From contig JACPTZ010000017.1 of the NCBI GenBank assembly GCA_016192525.1, forward strand, positions 1 through 64,000: a DNA stretch of 64,000 nucleotides, in the 5' to 3' direction. Both the position numbers and the translations under genes were made by a program. The stretch's first letter is position 1; every line of letters starts with the position of its first letter. This document shows positions 36,712-46,369 of the stretch, piece by piece. The DNA comes from Planctomycetota bacterium. Lineage in GTDB: Bacteria > Planctomycetota > MHYJ01 > JACPTZ01. Below the pieces are notes generated by a model. It did no database searches and was not told where the DNA came from. It saw only the letters and a list, made by a program, of their open reading frames with translations.

Positions 36712-37530
36712 TTAAGGCCTCCGCGGCGATTTCGTCGAGGGCGTAGGGGTCTTCTTCGGCGCTGCCTTCATGTAATCGCGCCAGTTGGGATCGCGGGAGT
36801 AGGGGCTGCCGCCCGAGGGCGGGGGGGTGGTGCTGTTCTGTCGCTTGAGCGCCTCGGAGACCGCTCGATCGGCCTTGTTCTGTTCGTTCGTCTTGACCCC
36901 GCTCGATCCCCAACTGCCCAGGTTCTCGATGTCCACGCTGGTGGCCGGGTTCTTCTCGCGGTTGAACACGAACCAGAAGGCATTCTCGAGCTCGACGAAA
37001 TCCTGAAGCTGTCTCCCGGACAAACTCTCGATCAGGACCCGCTTGCGCCGTCCCTCGAGCTGAACCGAGAGCGCGCGCGTGTTGGCATCTATCCGTTTGA
37101 GAGCGGTCAGGTCCGGCTCCGGGGCATCCGGCATGCGCCAGAACCCCTTGACGTCGAGGGCCTGGATGAGGGAGGCCATGTCTTCGTCGTTCCCGATCTT
37201 GGTGGTGGGATTCCAGTAAGACGTGTACGCGTCCCGGAACCAGATGCCGTCGGGTCGGCTCGCCCAGCGGTCGGTGACCAGCGCTGTATACTCGCCATGA
37301 CTCTTCATGGAGCTCTTCCCCTTCCCGAGGACGAAGTGGGAGATCCAGAAGTTTGGAGCGGTCCCGTAGGAAGTCTTGGCGGTGGATCCATCGGCCGGGT
37401 TCCCTGCGGCGGCACCCTCGCGACCCCGCCCCGCCCCGCCGGGTCCGCCGGAAGTCGGTCCGCCGGCGCAGCCGGCCAGGACGATGGAGAAGGTGAGCGC
37501 GACGGCGCCCGGGATCAGGAGGGTGCGCAT
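36712..37530 (-). CDS. Lipoprotein, unknown function
   Basis: A 272-residue lipoprotein: MRTLLIPGAVALTFSIVLAG-C gives a clean lipobox (LAGC). A Gly-rich linker follows, then a globular domain (YGTAPNFWISHFVLGKGKSS ... DEDMASLIQALDVKGFWRMP) and a Pro/Thr/Lys-rich tail. It lies downstream of proS on the same strand. No family recognised. Confidence 0.7.
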   Translation of the reverse strand: MRTLLIPGAVALTFSIVLAGCAGGPTSGGPGGAGRGREGAAAGNPADGSTAKTSYGTAPNFWISHFVLGKGKSSMKSHGEYTALVTDRWASRPDGIWFRDAYTSYWNPTTKIGNDEDMASLIQALDVKGFWRMPDAPEPDLTALKRIDANTRALSVQLEGRRKRVLIESLSGRQLQDFVELENAFWFVFNREKNPATSVDIENLGSWGSSGVKTNEQNKADRAVSEALKRQNSTTPPPSGGSPYSRDPNWRDYMKAAPKKTPTPSTKSPRRP

Positions 37531-37575
37531 AGGGATCGTCTCCTCAGCGAGGGGATGTGGACCTGCCCGGCGCCG

Positions 37576-39336
37576 TCATGGCGCGGGAGCCGCTGAGAAG
37601 ATTATCGGTCCCCGGGCCGCCGTCTGCACCGCCTCCACCACCTTCGAGACCGGGTCCACCGGCACTGTCGTGAAGCCCTCCTTCTTTCGGCTCTTCACCT
37701 CCACATTTCCCTGCTCCACCGCCTTCCCGACGGTCACGCGCAGGGGAATGCCGATCAGATCCGCGTCCTTGAACTTCACCCCGGCCTGCGAGTCGCGGTC
37801 GTCCCACAGGACCTCGAACGCCTCGCCGGTCTCCGGATCCCGGGCCGCCGAAAGCGCCTCGTAGATCCTCTGCGAGGCCTCCGCCACCTTCGGCTTCTTG
37901 AGATCGACCGACGTAACGAGCACGTGATACGGGGCGATCGCCCAGGGCCATTGGATGCCGCGGTCGTCGCTCGCGTTTTCCAGGCAGGCGGCCACGATGC
38001 GGTTCACGCCGATTCCGTAGCAGCCCATCACGGCCGGGATCCCCTTTCCCGCCTCCGTCAGGATGTGAGCCTTGAGGGCGTCCGAGTACTTTGTCCCGAG
38101 TTTGAAGACGTGCCCCACCTCGATTCCGTGCGTCACGGCCGTCCGGCGCCCGCACTTCGGGCAGGGATCGCCGTCGACGGCCATCCGCAGGTCCCACACC
38201 TCGGCCGCCTTGTAGTCGCGGTTCCATACGGCGTGACGGAGGTGCGTATCAGCCCGGTTCCCGCCGACGATCGCCTCGGACATCGCCGCCACGGCGCGGT
38301 CGGCGTAGATCGGGATCGTCAGCCCCACCGGCCCGGAGAAGCCCAGCGGGCCGCCCGTGACACGCTGGATCGTGGCTGCGTCCGCGAGCGCCACGTCCGC
38401 CGACTTGAGGGAACGGATCAGTTTCGGGATCGAAAGTTCGTGATCGCCGCGGACGAGCGCCGCGAAGGGCTTCCCGCCGCTCGTGCAGATGAGCGTCTTC
38501 ACGAGATCGGCCGGCCGTCCGTCCATCGCCCGGCAGACCTGCTCGACGGTGTGCGATCCGGGGGTGCTCACCGGCTCCGGCGGGGGGATCGATCCGACGC
38601 GTGAGTCCGCGACGCCGGCGACCGGCCCCTCCGCGATTTCGATGTTCGCCCCGTAGCCGCACTCGCAGGAGACGATCAGGTCCTCCCCCGCCGGACTCGG
38701 GACCATGAACTCGCAGGAGGCGCTCCCGCCCATGAGGCCGCTGTCGGCCTGCACCACGCGGAAGACCAGCCCGCAGCGGGTGAAGATCCGTCCGTACGCC
38801 TCGTACATCTTCTCGTACGACTTGTCCATCCCGGCGGTGTCGACGTCGAAGGAGTAGGCGTCCTTCATGATGAACTCGCGGCTGCGGAGGACGCCGAAGC
38901 GGGGGCGGATCTCGTCCCGGAACTTCACCTGGATCTGGTAGAGCGTGATGGGGAGCTGGCGGTAGGAGTTGATCTCGTTCCGGACGATGTCGGTCACCAC
39001 CTCCTCGTGCGTCGGTCCGAGGACGTTCATGCGGCCGGTCCGGTCCTGGAACTGGCACATGATCGGCCCGAAGGCCTCGTAGCGCCCGGTCTCCTTCCAG
39101 AGTTCCACCGGCTGGAGGGCGGGCATGAGGATCTCGTTCGCCCCGGCCCGGTCCATCTCGTCGCGGACGATGTGGACCACCTTGTTGAGGGCGCGGAAAC
39201 CGAGCGGGAGATAGTTGTACGTCCCCGAAGCGAGCTTCCGGATCAGACCGGCCCGGAGCATCAGCTTGTGGCTGACGACCTCGGCGTCCGCCGGGGTCTC
39301 CTTGAGCGTCGGGATCAGCGTCTGCGTCCAGCGCAT
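37576..39336 (-). CDS. proS: Prolyl-tRNA synthetase, bacterial type with editing domain
   Basis: Class II synthetase charging tRNA-Pro. The ATG at 39336 gives MRWTQTLIPTLKETPADAEV and then motif 1 region LASGTYNYLPLGFRALNKV. GPTHEEVVTDIVRNEINSYR and RFGVLRSREFIMKDAYSFD (motif 2) follow. A YbaK/INS editing domain occupies about residues 235-390 (DLVKTLICTSGGKPFAALVR). Motif 3 lies near the C-terminus (MGCYGIGVNRIVAACLE), followed by the anticodon-binding domain. 586 residues is normal. The frame stays open upstream through a CTG/TTG tract that would add poly-Leu, so a longer start is formally possible but unlikely. Confidence 0.97.
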   Translation of the reverse strand: MRWTQTLIPTLKETPADAEVVSHKLMLRAGLIRKLASGTYNYLPLGFRALNKVVHIVRDEMDRAGANEILMPALQPVELWKETGRYEAFGPIMCQFQDRTGRMNVLGPTHEEVVTDIVRNEINSYRQLPITLYQIQVKFRDEIRPRFGVLRSREFIMKDAYSFDVDTAGMDKSYEKMYEAYGRIFTRCGLVFRVVQADSGLMGGSASCEFMVPSPAGEDLIVSCECGYGANIEIAEGPVAGVADSRVGSIPPPEPVSTPGSHTVEQVCRAMDGRPADLVKTLICTSGGKPFAALVRGDHELSIPKLIRSLKSADVALADAATIQRVTGGPLGFSGPVGLTIPIYADRAVAAMSEAIVGGNRADTHLRHAVWNRDYKAAEVWDLRMAVDGDPCPKCGRRTAVTHGIEVGHVFKLGTKYSDALKAHILTEAGKGIPAVMGCYGIGVNRIVAACLENASDDRGIQWPWAIAPYHVLVTSVDLKKPKVAEASQRIYEALSAARDPETGEAFEVLWDDRDSQAGVKFKDADLIGIPLRVTVGKAVEQGNVEVKSRKKEGFTTVPVDPVSKVVEAVQTAARGPIIFSAAPAP

Positions 39337-39349
39337 GGGTGGCACCGCG

Positions 39350-39565
39350 AAAACAACAACGGACGGGGGAAACCGCGAATTACGCGAATGGCGCGAATTC
39401 AACAACAGCAACAGAAAGAACAGCAACAGCAACAGCAACAGCAACAGCCACAGCCACAGCCACAGCCACAGCCACAGCCACAGCCACAGAAACAACAGCA
39501 TCAGAAACAACAGCAACAGAAACAACAGCAACAGAAACAACAGCAACAGAAACAACAGCAACAGA
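39350..39565. repeat. CGCGAATTA 9-mer repeat followed by CAACAG/CAGCCA microsatellite
   Basis: CCGCGAATTACGCGAATGGC and GCGAATTC (39370-39400) lead into about 165 nt of CAACAG-, CAGCCA- and CAGAAACAACAG-type hexamers and dodecamers. The same module order (9-mers plus a purine/CAA-rich or complementary tract) recurs at 39800-39912, 44850-44922 and 50052-50192. It lies directly before proS. Confidence 0.85.
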
Positions 39566-39910
39566 ATCGTATCCGTTCTCGTTTTTCTTCACTCACCGCC
39601 GTCGTTTGGAACCGTAACGAAATGACCGAAGCGATTCCCCCCCCGTAGGGGCGACCCTTGCCTGCCCTGAGCCCCGCCGAAGGGCGGTCGCCCCCCTGTG
39701 GGAGACGCCTCGGTGCCCCTGCTCCGGGCCGCTTGAAGCGCCACTCGACAGGGAGGGCGGGGGCGAGCCCCGCCCCTGCGCTACCCGTACAAGTTGCGCC
39801 GTTCCCTTGTTGCGGTTCCTTTCTTCCTCTGCTTCCGTTGTCGTTTCTTCTGTCGTTTCGGCTGTCTCTTCTTCTGTTTGAATTCGCGTAATTCGCGCAA
39901 TTCGCGGTCT
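39566..39910. repeat. Gap between proS and the kinase: second 9-mer/pyrimidine tract
   Basis: No gene is supported. A TTCTTC/CTGTTT-rich pyrimidine tract (39805-39880) leads into GAATTCGCGTAATTCGCGCA (39879-39912), the reverse orientation of the module at 39350. An inverted pair around GCCCCTGC and GGGGGCG signals near 39645-39780 may be further repeat debris. Confidence 0.6.
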
Positions 39911-42900
39911 TCACCGGCGTCGTTCGGTGGCTTCGCGGACCCACTCGGAGTCGAGCGTCCCGACGATCCGGATCTCATCGACGAGCGCGCGGGAATTGAC
40001 GAGCCAGATGGAGAGCCCGCCGCGGGTGAGTTCGGAGTTCTCCGCCTCGGCCACCTTCACCTCGCCGGCGATGAAGCGCACCACCGGGCCCTGCCGCTCG
40101 AGGCGGAGGGGACCGTAGGTCTGGCCGCTCACGAGCCGCGGCTCCGACTTGGAACCGAGGACCCGCAGGGACTCCGGGCCCTTCCCCTGGGTGGTGTCGA
40201 TCCGGAGGAGGGCGTTCGGGGCGGCGACGATTCGGGTCAGGGCCCGGTTGTCTCCGCCGATCCCCAGGACGCCGAGGTACATCCGACCGTCGCCCTCGCC
40301 GCAGAAGGTCATCCCGAGGTTCTTGTCGTCCTTCGCCACCGCGCGCATCTCGAAGAGGCAGTCTCCCGCCAGTTTCCCCTTCCAGACGAATCGCGCCGTC
40401 CCGCCGATATCCAGCATTCCCTTCCCGTCGCAATTCTTCTGGGCGTCCATTCCACGGTCGGCCAGGAACTTCAGGTTGATCGGCTGGCTCTCCCAGTCCT
40501 GCTGCTGGTCCGCCGAGGTGAAGTCGTACGTGATCGAGACCCGGTTCCCCTCTCGCCGGACCTTGCCGCGGAAGAGTTCTTCAATCGTCCCGGGGGTTCC
40601 CGGACCGGGCCCGGGACCCGGCCCGGCGCTGAGCCGGGCGCGACACTTGCCGATCATCTCCTCGATCTTTCCCCGGTTGGCCTTCACCACGGCGGCGTCG
40701 GGGAAGTCCTTCAGCAGCCGCTCGTAGGCGTCCCGGGCCGCCGCGAAGTCAGCCCGGAGGTAGGCCGCCTCCGCCTCCTCGAAGATCCCCTGCGGATCAT
40801 GGGCGCCCGGCGAAACCGCGCTTCCCCCCCCGAGCAGATCCAGATAGTACGTGGCCCGCGCGATCCCCCCGTCGCGCGCCGCCTCCAGTTCCGGCACCGC
40901 CTCCTTCTCGAGACCGGCGAAGTAGGCGTACACCCCCAGGTTCATTCGCGCCTCGACCGACTTCAGGTCTTCCACCTTGCCGATGAAGAACCGGACGTCC
41001 GACCAGCCCAGCCCCTTCCGGTCGAAGCCCACGCGCGCGTTGTTCATCTGCGGTAATTCCACGACCACTCTTCCGCCTTCCTTCACGAGTCGCACCTGCT
41101 GGCCCTTCTGCTTCGAGAGCTCGATCACTTCGCCGAGGCAGCCCTCGATCCCTCTCGTGAGATCGTTGTCCGCGGTGAGCAGCCGGCCGACATCCTCCCG
41201 ATCCAGTGCCAGCCGGTCGCGCACGCTCTCCATGGCGGGATCGGAGATCGCCCGGTCCACCGCCTCTTGCATCCCGGTCCAGTCCCGCGCGGATCCGAGG
41301 GATTTCAGCGACTCGCCGAGCTTCGCGTACGCTTCCGAAGCCGCCTTCCGGCGGGTCGCCATCTCCTCCTCGCGGGCCTGCTCCACCTGCCGTCTCCGTT
41401 CCGCGTACCCCTTCTGCATCGACGGGGGGGCCGTCTTCAGGAGGCCGTCGAGGATGCGGAGCGCGAGGTCGAAGTCCTTCTGGCCGACCGCCTTCTCGAT
41501 GCGCCCCTCGTCGTCTTTCAGCCGGGCGGAGAGCCGGCCCTTCAGGGCGTCGGCGGTCTGCCGGGCCGTCGCGGCGGCCTTCGTCTTCTGGAGCGCCGGC
41601 GGAAAGGCCTCGTACACCTCGATGGCCTTCACGAGGTCCCCCTGCTTTTCGAACGGATCCGCCAGCCCCCGGGTCCGGTGGAGCGCCTCGTCTCCCGACT
41701 CCTCCACGTGGCGCTGGAACTTCTCCTGCGAGTCGAGGATGTCCTTTCCGGCGGGTGTGTCGCCGTACTTCGAGACGAGCCCGTCGTACTTCTGCAGGAT
41801 CTCCTCGAAGCGGTTGATGTTCTCCCAGTTCTTCTGCGCGACGGCGTCGAGGCTGGCGAGCGAGTCGCGCCCGACGTCGCCGGTCTTCGGATCGAGGATC
41901 GGCGTCGGAGGCGGGGGCGGAGGCTCCGGCGAAGAGGTCGTCGAGGTCGTGCTCGTCGTCGGTCCGACGATTCCGCCGCCGTTCCCGCCGCCGTTCCCGT
42001 TCCCGGCCGGCTTCCCGCTCCGGGAGAGCGCCATCCCCACGAGGGCGAGGAGGAGCACGGCGCCGACCACCCCCGCCATCATCCCGATCGATCGGCGCGC
42101 CGGCGCGGCGGGCGCCGGGTGGGCGGCCACGGCAGTGATGGCCGGCTCGCTCTCCACCGGTTCCGCGGCGAGGGCCAGATGCCTCGGTGGCTTTCCGGTC
42201 AGCATCAGGGTGAGATCGTCGATCACTTCGGCGGGGGTCTGGTACCGGCCCTCGCGACGCTTCGACATGAGCCGGCAGACGAAGGCGTCGGTCGTGGCGG
42301 TGATGTCCGGTCGCACCTTCCGCGGGGGGACCAGCGCCTCCGTGACGTGCTTCGTCATCACCACGGCCGCGGTCGAACCGTTGAAGGGAACGCCGCCGGT
42401 GAGGAGGTGATAGAGCGAGGCGCCGAGCGAGTAGAGGTCGCTCCGGATGTCGATGTTCGGCTCGCCCCGGGCCTGCTCCGGCGAGATGTAGAACGGGGTG
42501 CCGACCGAGGTGCCGGACTGGGTGAGCGAGGAGTCGCTCGTGGTCTCCTTGGCGAGTCCGAGGTCGCAGAGCTTGGCGACCCCGTCCTTCGTGACCATCA
42601 TGTTCTCGGGCTTCACGTCGCGGTGAACGAGGGAGTGCGTGTGGGCGTGGTCGAGGGCGCGGGCGATCTGGAGGATGATGCCAAGGGCGCGTTTCTCGTC
42701 GAGGCGTTTCTCGCGCTTCAGCGCCTGGGCGACCGTCTCGCCGTCCACGTACTCCATGACGAAGTAGTGGAGACCCGACGCCTCCCCGACGTCGATCCCG
42801 ACGATGATGTTCTCGTGATTGAGTTTCGCGACGGCGCGGGCCTCGCGCACGAAGCGGGTGACGAAGGTCCGGTCGCGCCCGAGCCGGGGCGGCAGGAGTT

Positions 42901-43243
42901 TGACGGCGACGACGCGGTCCATCGAGAGCTGCTTCGCCTTGTAGACGGCCCCCATGGCCCCCTGGCCCAGCTTCGAGAGCAGCTGATATCCGGGAATCTG
43001 GGTGGCGCCGCTCCCGGCCTCGGGCGCGATCGAGCGCTGGATCGACCCGGCCTGCTCTTTCGTGAGGTGCCCCTTCTCGACGAGGATCTCGCTCAGGCGT
43101 TTTGAAACGCCGAGTTCCTGGACCTTCGACTGGATTTCGAGACACTCGTTGATCTGCTCCGTCGTGACGAGCCGCTGCTTCATCGCGGCCTGGCCGAACG
43201 CGAGGTCTTCTTTGGAGCAGGGCGAGGTCGACGGATCGGCCAT
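39911..43243 (-). CDS. Membrane-bound Ser/Thr protein kinase with TPR-like and DUF1080/laminin-like ectodomain
   Basis: Hanks-type kinase, 1110 residues. An N-terminal helical region (about 10-75) precedes the kinase domain: LGQGAMGAVYKA (92-103), catalytic Lys115 (VAVKLLPP), H207-R208-D209-VKPEN and D227-L-G in place of DFG, then FYISPEQARGE. One membrane helix follows (about 386-406). The outside part has long helical repeats (about 440-860) and a C-terminal beta-sandwich (RFVWKGKLAGDCLFEMRAVA; GLSIWLVNSRALVDEIRI) like DUF1080/concanavalin-type domains. This layout is common in planctomycetes. The ATG at 43243 is chosen because coding character stops upstream. Confidence 0.93.
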   Translation of the reverse strand: MADPSTSPCSKEDLAFGQAAMKQRLVTTEQINECLEIQSKVQELGVSKRLSEILVEKGHLTKEQAGSIQRSIAPEAGSGATQIPGYQLLSKLGQGAMGAVYKAKQLSMDRVVAVKLLPPRLGRDRTFVTRFVREARAVAKLNHENIIVGIDVGEASGLHYFVMEYVDGETVAQALKREKRLDEKRALGIILQIARALDHAHTHSLVHRDVKPENMMVTKDGVAKLCDLGLAKETTSDSSLTQSGTSVGTPFYISPEQARGEPNIDIRSDLYSLGASLYHLLTGGVPFNGSTAAVVMTKHVTEALVPPRKVRPDITATTDAFVCRLMSKRREGRYQTPAEVIDDLTLMLTGKPPRHLALAAEPVESEPAITAVAAHPAPAAPARRSIGMMAGVVGAVLLLALVGMALSRSGKPAGNGNGGGNGGGIVGPTTSTTSTTSSPEPPPPPPTPILDPKTGDVGRDSLASLDAVAQKNWENINRFEEILQKYDGLVSKYGDTPAGKDILDSQEKFQRHVEESGDEALHRTRGLADPFEKQGDLVKAIEVYEAFPPALQKTKAAATARQTADALKGRLSARLKDDEGRIEKAVGQKDFDLALRILDGLLKTAPPSMQKGYAERRRQVEQAREEEMATRRKAASEAYAKLGESLKSLGSARDWTGMQEAVDRAISDPAMESVRDRLALDREDVGRLLTADNDLTRGIEGCLGEVIELSKQKGQQVRLVKEGGRVVVELPQMNNARVGFDRKGLGWSDVRFFIGKVEDLKSVEARMNLGVYAYFAGLEKEAVPELEAARDGGIARATYYLDLLGGGSAVSPGAHDPQGIFEEAEAAYLRADFAAARDAYERLLKDFPDAAVVKANRGKIEEMIGKCRARLSAGPGPGPGPGTPGTIEELFRGKVRREGNRVSITYDFTSADQQQDWESQPINLKFLADRGMDAQKNCDGKGMLDIGGTARFVWKGKLAGDCLFEMRAVAKDDKNLGMTFCGEGDGRMYLGVLGIGGDNRALTRIVAAPNALLRIDTTQGKGPESLRVLGSKSEPRLVSGQTYGPLRLERQGPVVRFIAGEVKVAEAENSELTRGGLSIWLVNSRALVDEIRIVGTLDSEWVREATERRR

Positions 43244-43413
43244 GGCGGGGAAGAACCCTGAAGGCGAAGTCCCGGTCCTAACGAACGAAGAAGACGTGAA
43301 TTGTGGACGAAGTCGGGCGCGCCGGCGCTTGAGGGCCCGAGCGTGGCCGGCAGGCAACCCCGCAGTATAGCGGTCGGGAGGGGGGGGCGCCAGCGAAAGT
43401 GGCCCGCTGCAAC

Positions 43414-44814
43414 TCACACCGGCATTGGGGCGACCACGGCAGGGACGGGCGCCGGGGCCGCCATCCAGGCCCAGACGAGCCGCTCCGCGGCGTCCTGATG
43501 CGTGATGCCCGCAACGACGGCCCGCGCCGCCGTCGAGAAGAAGATGCGGGAGGAGGTCAGGGTGGAATCGACGATCCGGATGGCCTCGGCCACATCCTGC
43601 GGCTCGACGGCCGCCGACTTCCGGCCATAGGCGGAGGCACGGGCGTACCAGCCGATGGCGGCGCAAGAGGCCCCGAGAACGGCGATCCCGGTCAGATAGG
43701 GCTGTCCGCCAGCGTTCGGACCGTACGTGAGTTGTCCGAAGATCTTCGACGAGCAGAACCGCTCGAACATGGCCTCGATCTCGGGATGCGCGGGCGGGGG
43801 GGGCATCGCGTCGATCGTAGGGAGCGGGAGCGCCCCGCCCAGGTCGCGCATCACGATCTCCCCGCGGCCGAGGGCGAAGCGAAGCCCGTTCGTGAAGAAC
43901 CGGATCTGAAGTTTCATCCTCGCGAAGAACGAAGCGCCCGCGAAGTCGACGAACTCTCTCAGGGTGAACATCCGGAGGAACTGCCGGAACTGGATCCGGG
44001 TCCCGGTCTTCGGCAGTCCCGGAGGGATCATCTGTCCGGCGGAGGCCTGGGCGGCGAAGTCCTTCCCCATGATGCGGCAGAACTCGATCGCCTGTCCCCC
44101 CTCGAGGGCGGAGAGCCGCGCCTCGGAGAGGAGCCGGGCCAGTCGAAGGACGGAGACGAGTCGGGGAAAGAACGGAATCCCGCGCTGTCGGAACAGTCCG
44201 TCGAACACCTCCTGCACCCCGATGAGATCGGTCCAGGGGAGCCGGAGTTTCCGGGTGAACCGCACCGTGCCGGAGATCGGAGTCGGGAGAATGTCCCGGG
44301 CCGCGGCGGACGCGAGGGCTGCGACCTCCTCCCGCTGCTCCTCCATCGGTCGACCCTTCCCGGCGATGGCGGAGGGGCAGGACATCTTCACGCTGACGAA
44401 GATCCCGCTTGGGGTGTGGGTGAACGTGTAGGGATAGATGCGGCAGACGAGCGGCTTCGCGGCGGACCCCAGTTGTTCGTGAATGCGGCAGCGGTTGTTC
44501 CCGTCGAGGAAGATGCAGGTGCCGTCCGCCTTGTGTGAGAGGCGGTACATCCGGCCTTCGGGCATCTGCACGGGGGGCTCGAAGACGGGAACGCCCTTCA
44601 GGTCGGGAAAGAGTTCACCCCAGTCGCGCGAGAGGGTCCGCTGTGCCTCGGCCTCGGAGCACAGGATCATCCAGTCGCGACAGCAGCGTCCGCAGGCGTG
44701 ACAGTCGTAGCGGAGGTCGGCCGGCATGAAGACGCGGGCGGCGGTCGTCATGCGGTTCACGATACCATTCCCCCGGGCCGGGCGCGACAGGATTTGCGCC
44801 GGGGCGGCGGGCAT
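43414..44814 (-). CDS. YkgJ-family cysteine-cluster protein
   Basis: A 466-residue protein whose N-terminal third carries the YkgJ/PF03692 cysteine cluster: CHACGRCCRDW, CIFLDGNNRCRIHE and LVCRIYPYTFTH. Such clusters bind a metal or Fe-S centre; FliB flagellin lysine methylase carries a related one, so a link with the flagellin at 50.2 kb is possible but unproven. The rest is helical without known motifs. The ATG at 44814, with GAGGAG, lies inside dispersed repeat copy B; the ATG at 44751 would exclude the repeat-encoded residues. Confidence 0.85.
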   Translation of the reverse strand: MPAAPAQILSRPARGNGIVNRMTTAARVFMPADLRYDCHACGRCCRDWMILCSEAEAQRTLSRDWGELFPDLKGVPVFEPPVQMPEGRMYRLSHKADGTCIFLDGNNRCRIHEQLGSAAKPLVCRIYPYTFTHTPSGIFVSVKMSCPSAIAGKGRPMEEQREEVAALASAAARDILPTPISGTVRFTRKLRLPWTDLIGVQEVFDGLFRQRGIPFFPRLVSVLRLARLLSEARLSALEGGQAIEFCRIMGKDFAAQASAGQMIPPGLPKTGTRIQFRQFLRMFTLREFVDFAGASFFARMKLQIRFFTNGLRFALGRGEIVMRDLGGALPLPTIDAMPPPPAHPEIEAMFERFCSSKIFGQLTYGPNAGGQPYLTGIAVLGASCAAIGWYARASAYGRKSAAVEPQDVAEAIRIVDSTLTSSRIFFSTAARAVVAGITHQDAAERLVWAWMAAPAPVPAVVAPMPV

Positions 44815-44922
44815 GGGCACTCCTCGGGAAGGGACCGCGAAGGGCGCGAAGGGGGAGAACCGCGAATTACGCTGATTACGCGAATTAGACGGATTTCAGA
44901 GGGGAAAGAAAAAAGAAACGGA
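44802..44922. repeat. Dispersed repeat, copy B (carries RBS and start codon)
   Basis: About 58 nt identical to copy A (6718-6775), followed by CCGCGAATTACGCTGATTAC and GCGAATTAGACGGATTTCAG. The minus strand contains GAGGAG and the ATG of the YkgJ-type gene. Confidence 0.85.
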
Positions 44923-44929
44923 GAGGCTT

Positions 44930-46369
44930 CTATCGATCAGGGGAGGGCAGGTCTGTGCGGAGAACTCTGCGCGGCTGGCCCGGCGTGAACTCCGCAGTTT
45001 CGGTCAGCTCGAAGATCGTTTCCTCTCGGGCGAACTCCCCGTTCAGCCGAAAAGCCGTGAGCGATTCGATTCGGGCCGTCTGCCCGGGCTCGAACCCGAA
45101 TACCTCGGCAGAGATTTCCTCAATTCGAGTTCTCCCGGTGTGGAGGGGAAACTTGATGGCGGTTCGTCCCCAGCCGGATTGTTCGTAACGCAGGAGCGGC
45201 AGGCTGTGATCCGAATGGCTCCAGGCGCCGTCGGCGCCGACACCCGCGCGGACGCCGAAGGACCACCGTGCCGACGCCGGGGCATCCACCTCCGCTTCCA
45301 TGTAGACATAGTCCCGGAGGCCGATCAGTTTGATGCTGCGTGGATCGAGAACGCCCTCGGGCCCGCATTTCCGTTCGGCGACCAGCTCCTCTTCGCACCG
45401 ACGGACGATCCACGGACGTTCGTCCAGCAGCCGCTCGCGCGGCCCCGCTCCGTCCCACGGGACCGGCGCCAGTGCAAAGAAAAGCGGTTCTCGATCCTGA
45501 CGCATCCATTCCTCCACCTCCCGGTCGGTGAGCGTGTTGAAGTCGTTGGCCACGCCCAGGACGGGGTGCGATCCGATTCTTCGGCCCGTGAAGGGCGCGG
45601 TCCGGTGCGGCCCCTGGTGGTACTCCTCCCGCACGATGTTCCCACCCTGGTCGACTTCCACCCGGTAGGTCCACTCGATGTCGACCATTCGCCCGTATCG
45701 GGCCATGAGCAGCGGGGGGAGCATGCCGGTTCCCCCGTCCTCATTGCTCCAGATCATGGAGTAGGTGTACTCCCTTCCCGTTTCCGTCGGTCTCTCCGTG
45801 TAGAACGCGAGGAGCGGCAGGTCCGAGTCCGTCAGGGGCCGGCACCGACGAACGTGACGGCCCGGTGGATTCCACTGCAACCGGCCGCGCAGAATCGGAG
45901 CCCATCGCAGGGCCTCCGGAGCCCGAGCGCACTTGAACTCCGCACGGAGAATTCGGACCCGCGCCGCATCGGTGGGCGGAGGATCCGATTGAATGAGCTC
46001 GAGGCGCGTCGGTCCCGCCCGGAGCGGCCCGGAGAAGAGCCGGTACTCGGTCGCCGAACCGATGACGACGAGCGAAGATCGGGTTTCTCCACCCACGTCC
46101 AGCCTGACGACCACCGGAGAGTGTCGCGTCGGACGCTCCGCAGGTTCGATCACAAATTCGGCGAGAATCTCGTCGTCCGCGTGTTCAACGACCGTCTCGG
46201 CGTGCCAGAGGACCGGAGTGGGGGGGAGAGGCCTGCTCAGCAGGGGGCCTGAGGAGGAGGCCCGACACCCCGCGAACAACGCGACACCCGCCAGCATCAA
46301 GACCGACGGGAAGATCCGGGCGGGTGTGCGCGCCAAGAGGGCCCTATCCCCTGATGAACCGGATCGCAT
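44930..46369 (-). CDS. Lipoprotein, unknown function
   Basis: A 479-residue lipoprotein: after a basic N-terminus, VLMLAGVALFAGC forms the signal and lipobox. The remainder is beta-rich with no family I recognise (SPVVVRLDVGGETRSSLVVI; RFGVRAGVG-like stretches near residue 380). The 5' end overlaps the 3' end of the DedA-like gene by 26 nt. It resembles the 30589 protein in having many Trp/Arg-rich beta segments, but I cannot show homology. Confidence 0.7.
   Translation of the reverse strand: MRSGSSGDRALLARTPARIFPSVLMLAGVALFAGCRASSSGPLLSRPLPPTPVLWHAETVVEHADDEILAEFVIEPAERPTRHSPVVVRLDVGGETRSSLVVIGSATEYRLFSGPLRAGPTRLELIQSDPPPTDAARVRILRAEFKCARAPEALRWAPILRGRLQWNPPGRHVRRCRPLTDSDLPLLAFYTERPTETGREYTYSMIWSNEDGGTGMLPPLLMARYGRMVDIEWTYRVEVDQGGNIVREEYHQGPHRTAPFTGRRIGSHPVLGVANDFNTLTDREVEEWMRQDREPLFFALAPVPWDGAGPRERLLDERPWIVRRCEEELVAERKCGPEGVLDPRSIKLIGLRDYVYMEAEVDAPASARWSFGVRAGVGADGAWSHSDHSLPLLRYEQSGWGRTAIKFPLHTGRTRIEEISAEVFGFEPGQTARIESLTAFRLNGEFAREETIFELTETAEFTPGQPRRVLRTDLPSPDR

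Noticed and set aside
39336-39561. Poly-Leu N-terminal extension of ProS
   Set aside because: It is a reading of the CAG/CAA microsatellite; the normal ProS N-terminus begins at 39336.
39350-39912. CRISPR array
   Set aside because: Repeats are simple hexamers without unique spacers, and no cas genes are present.
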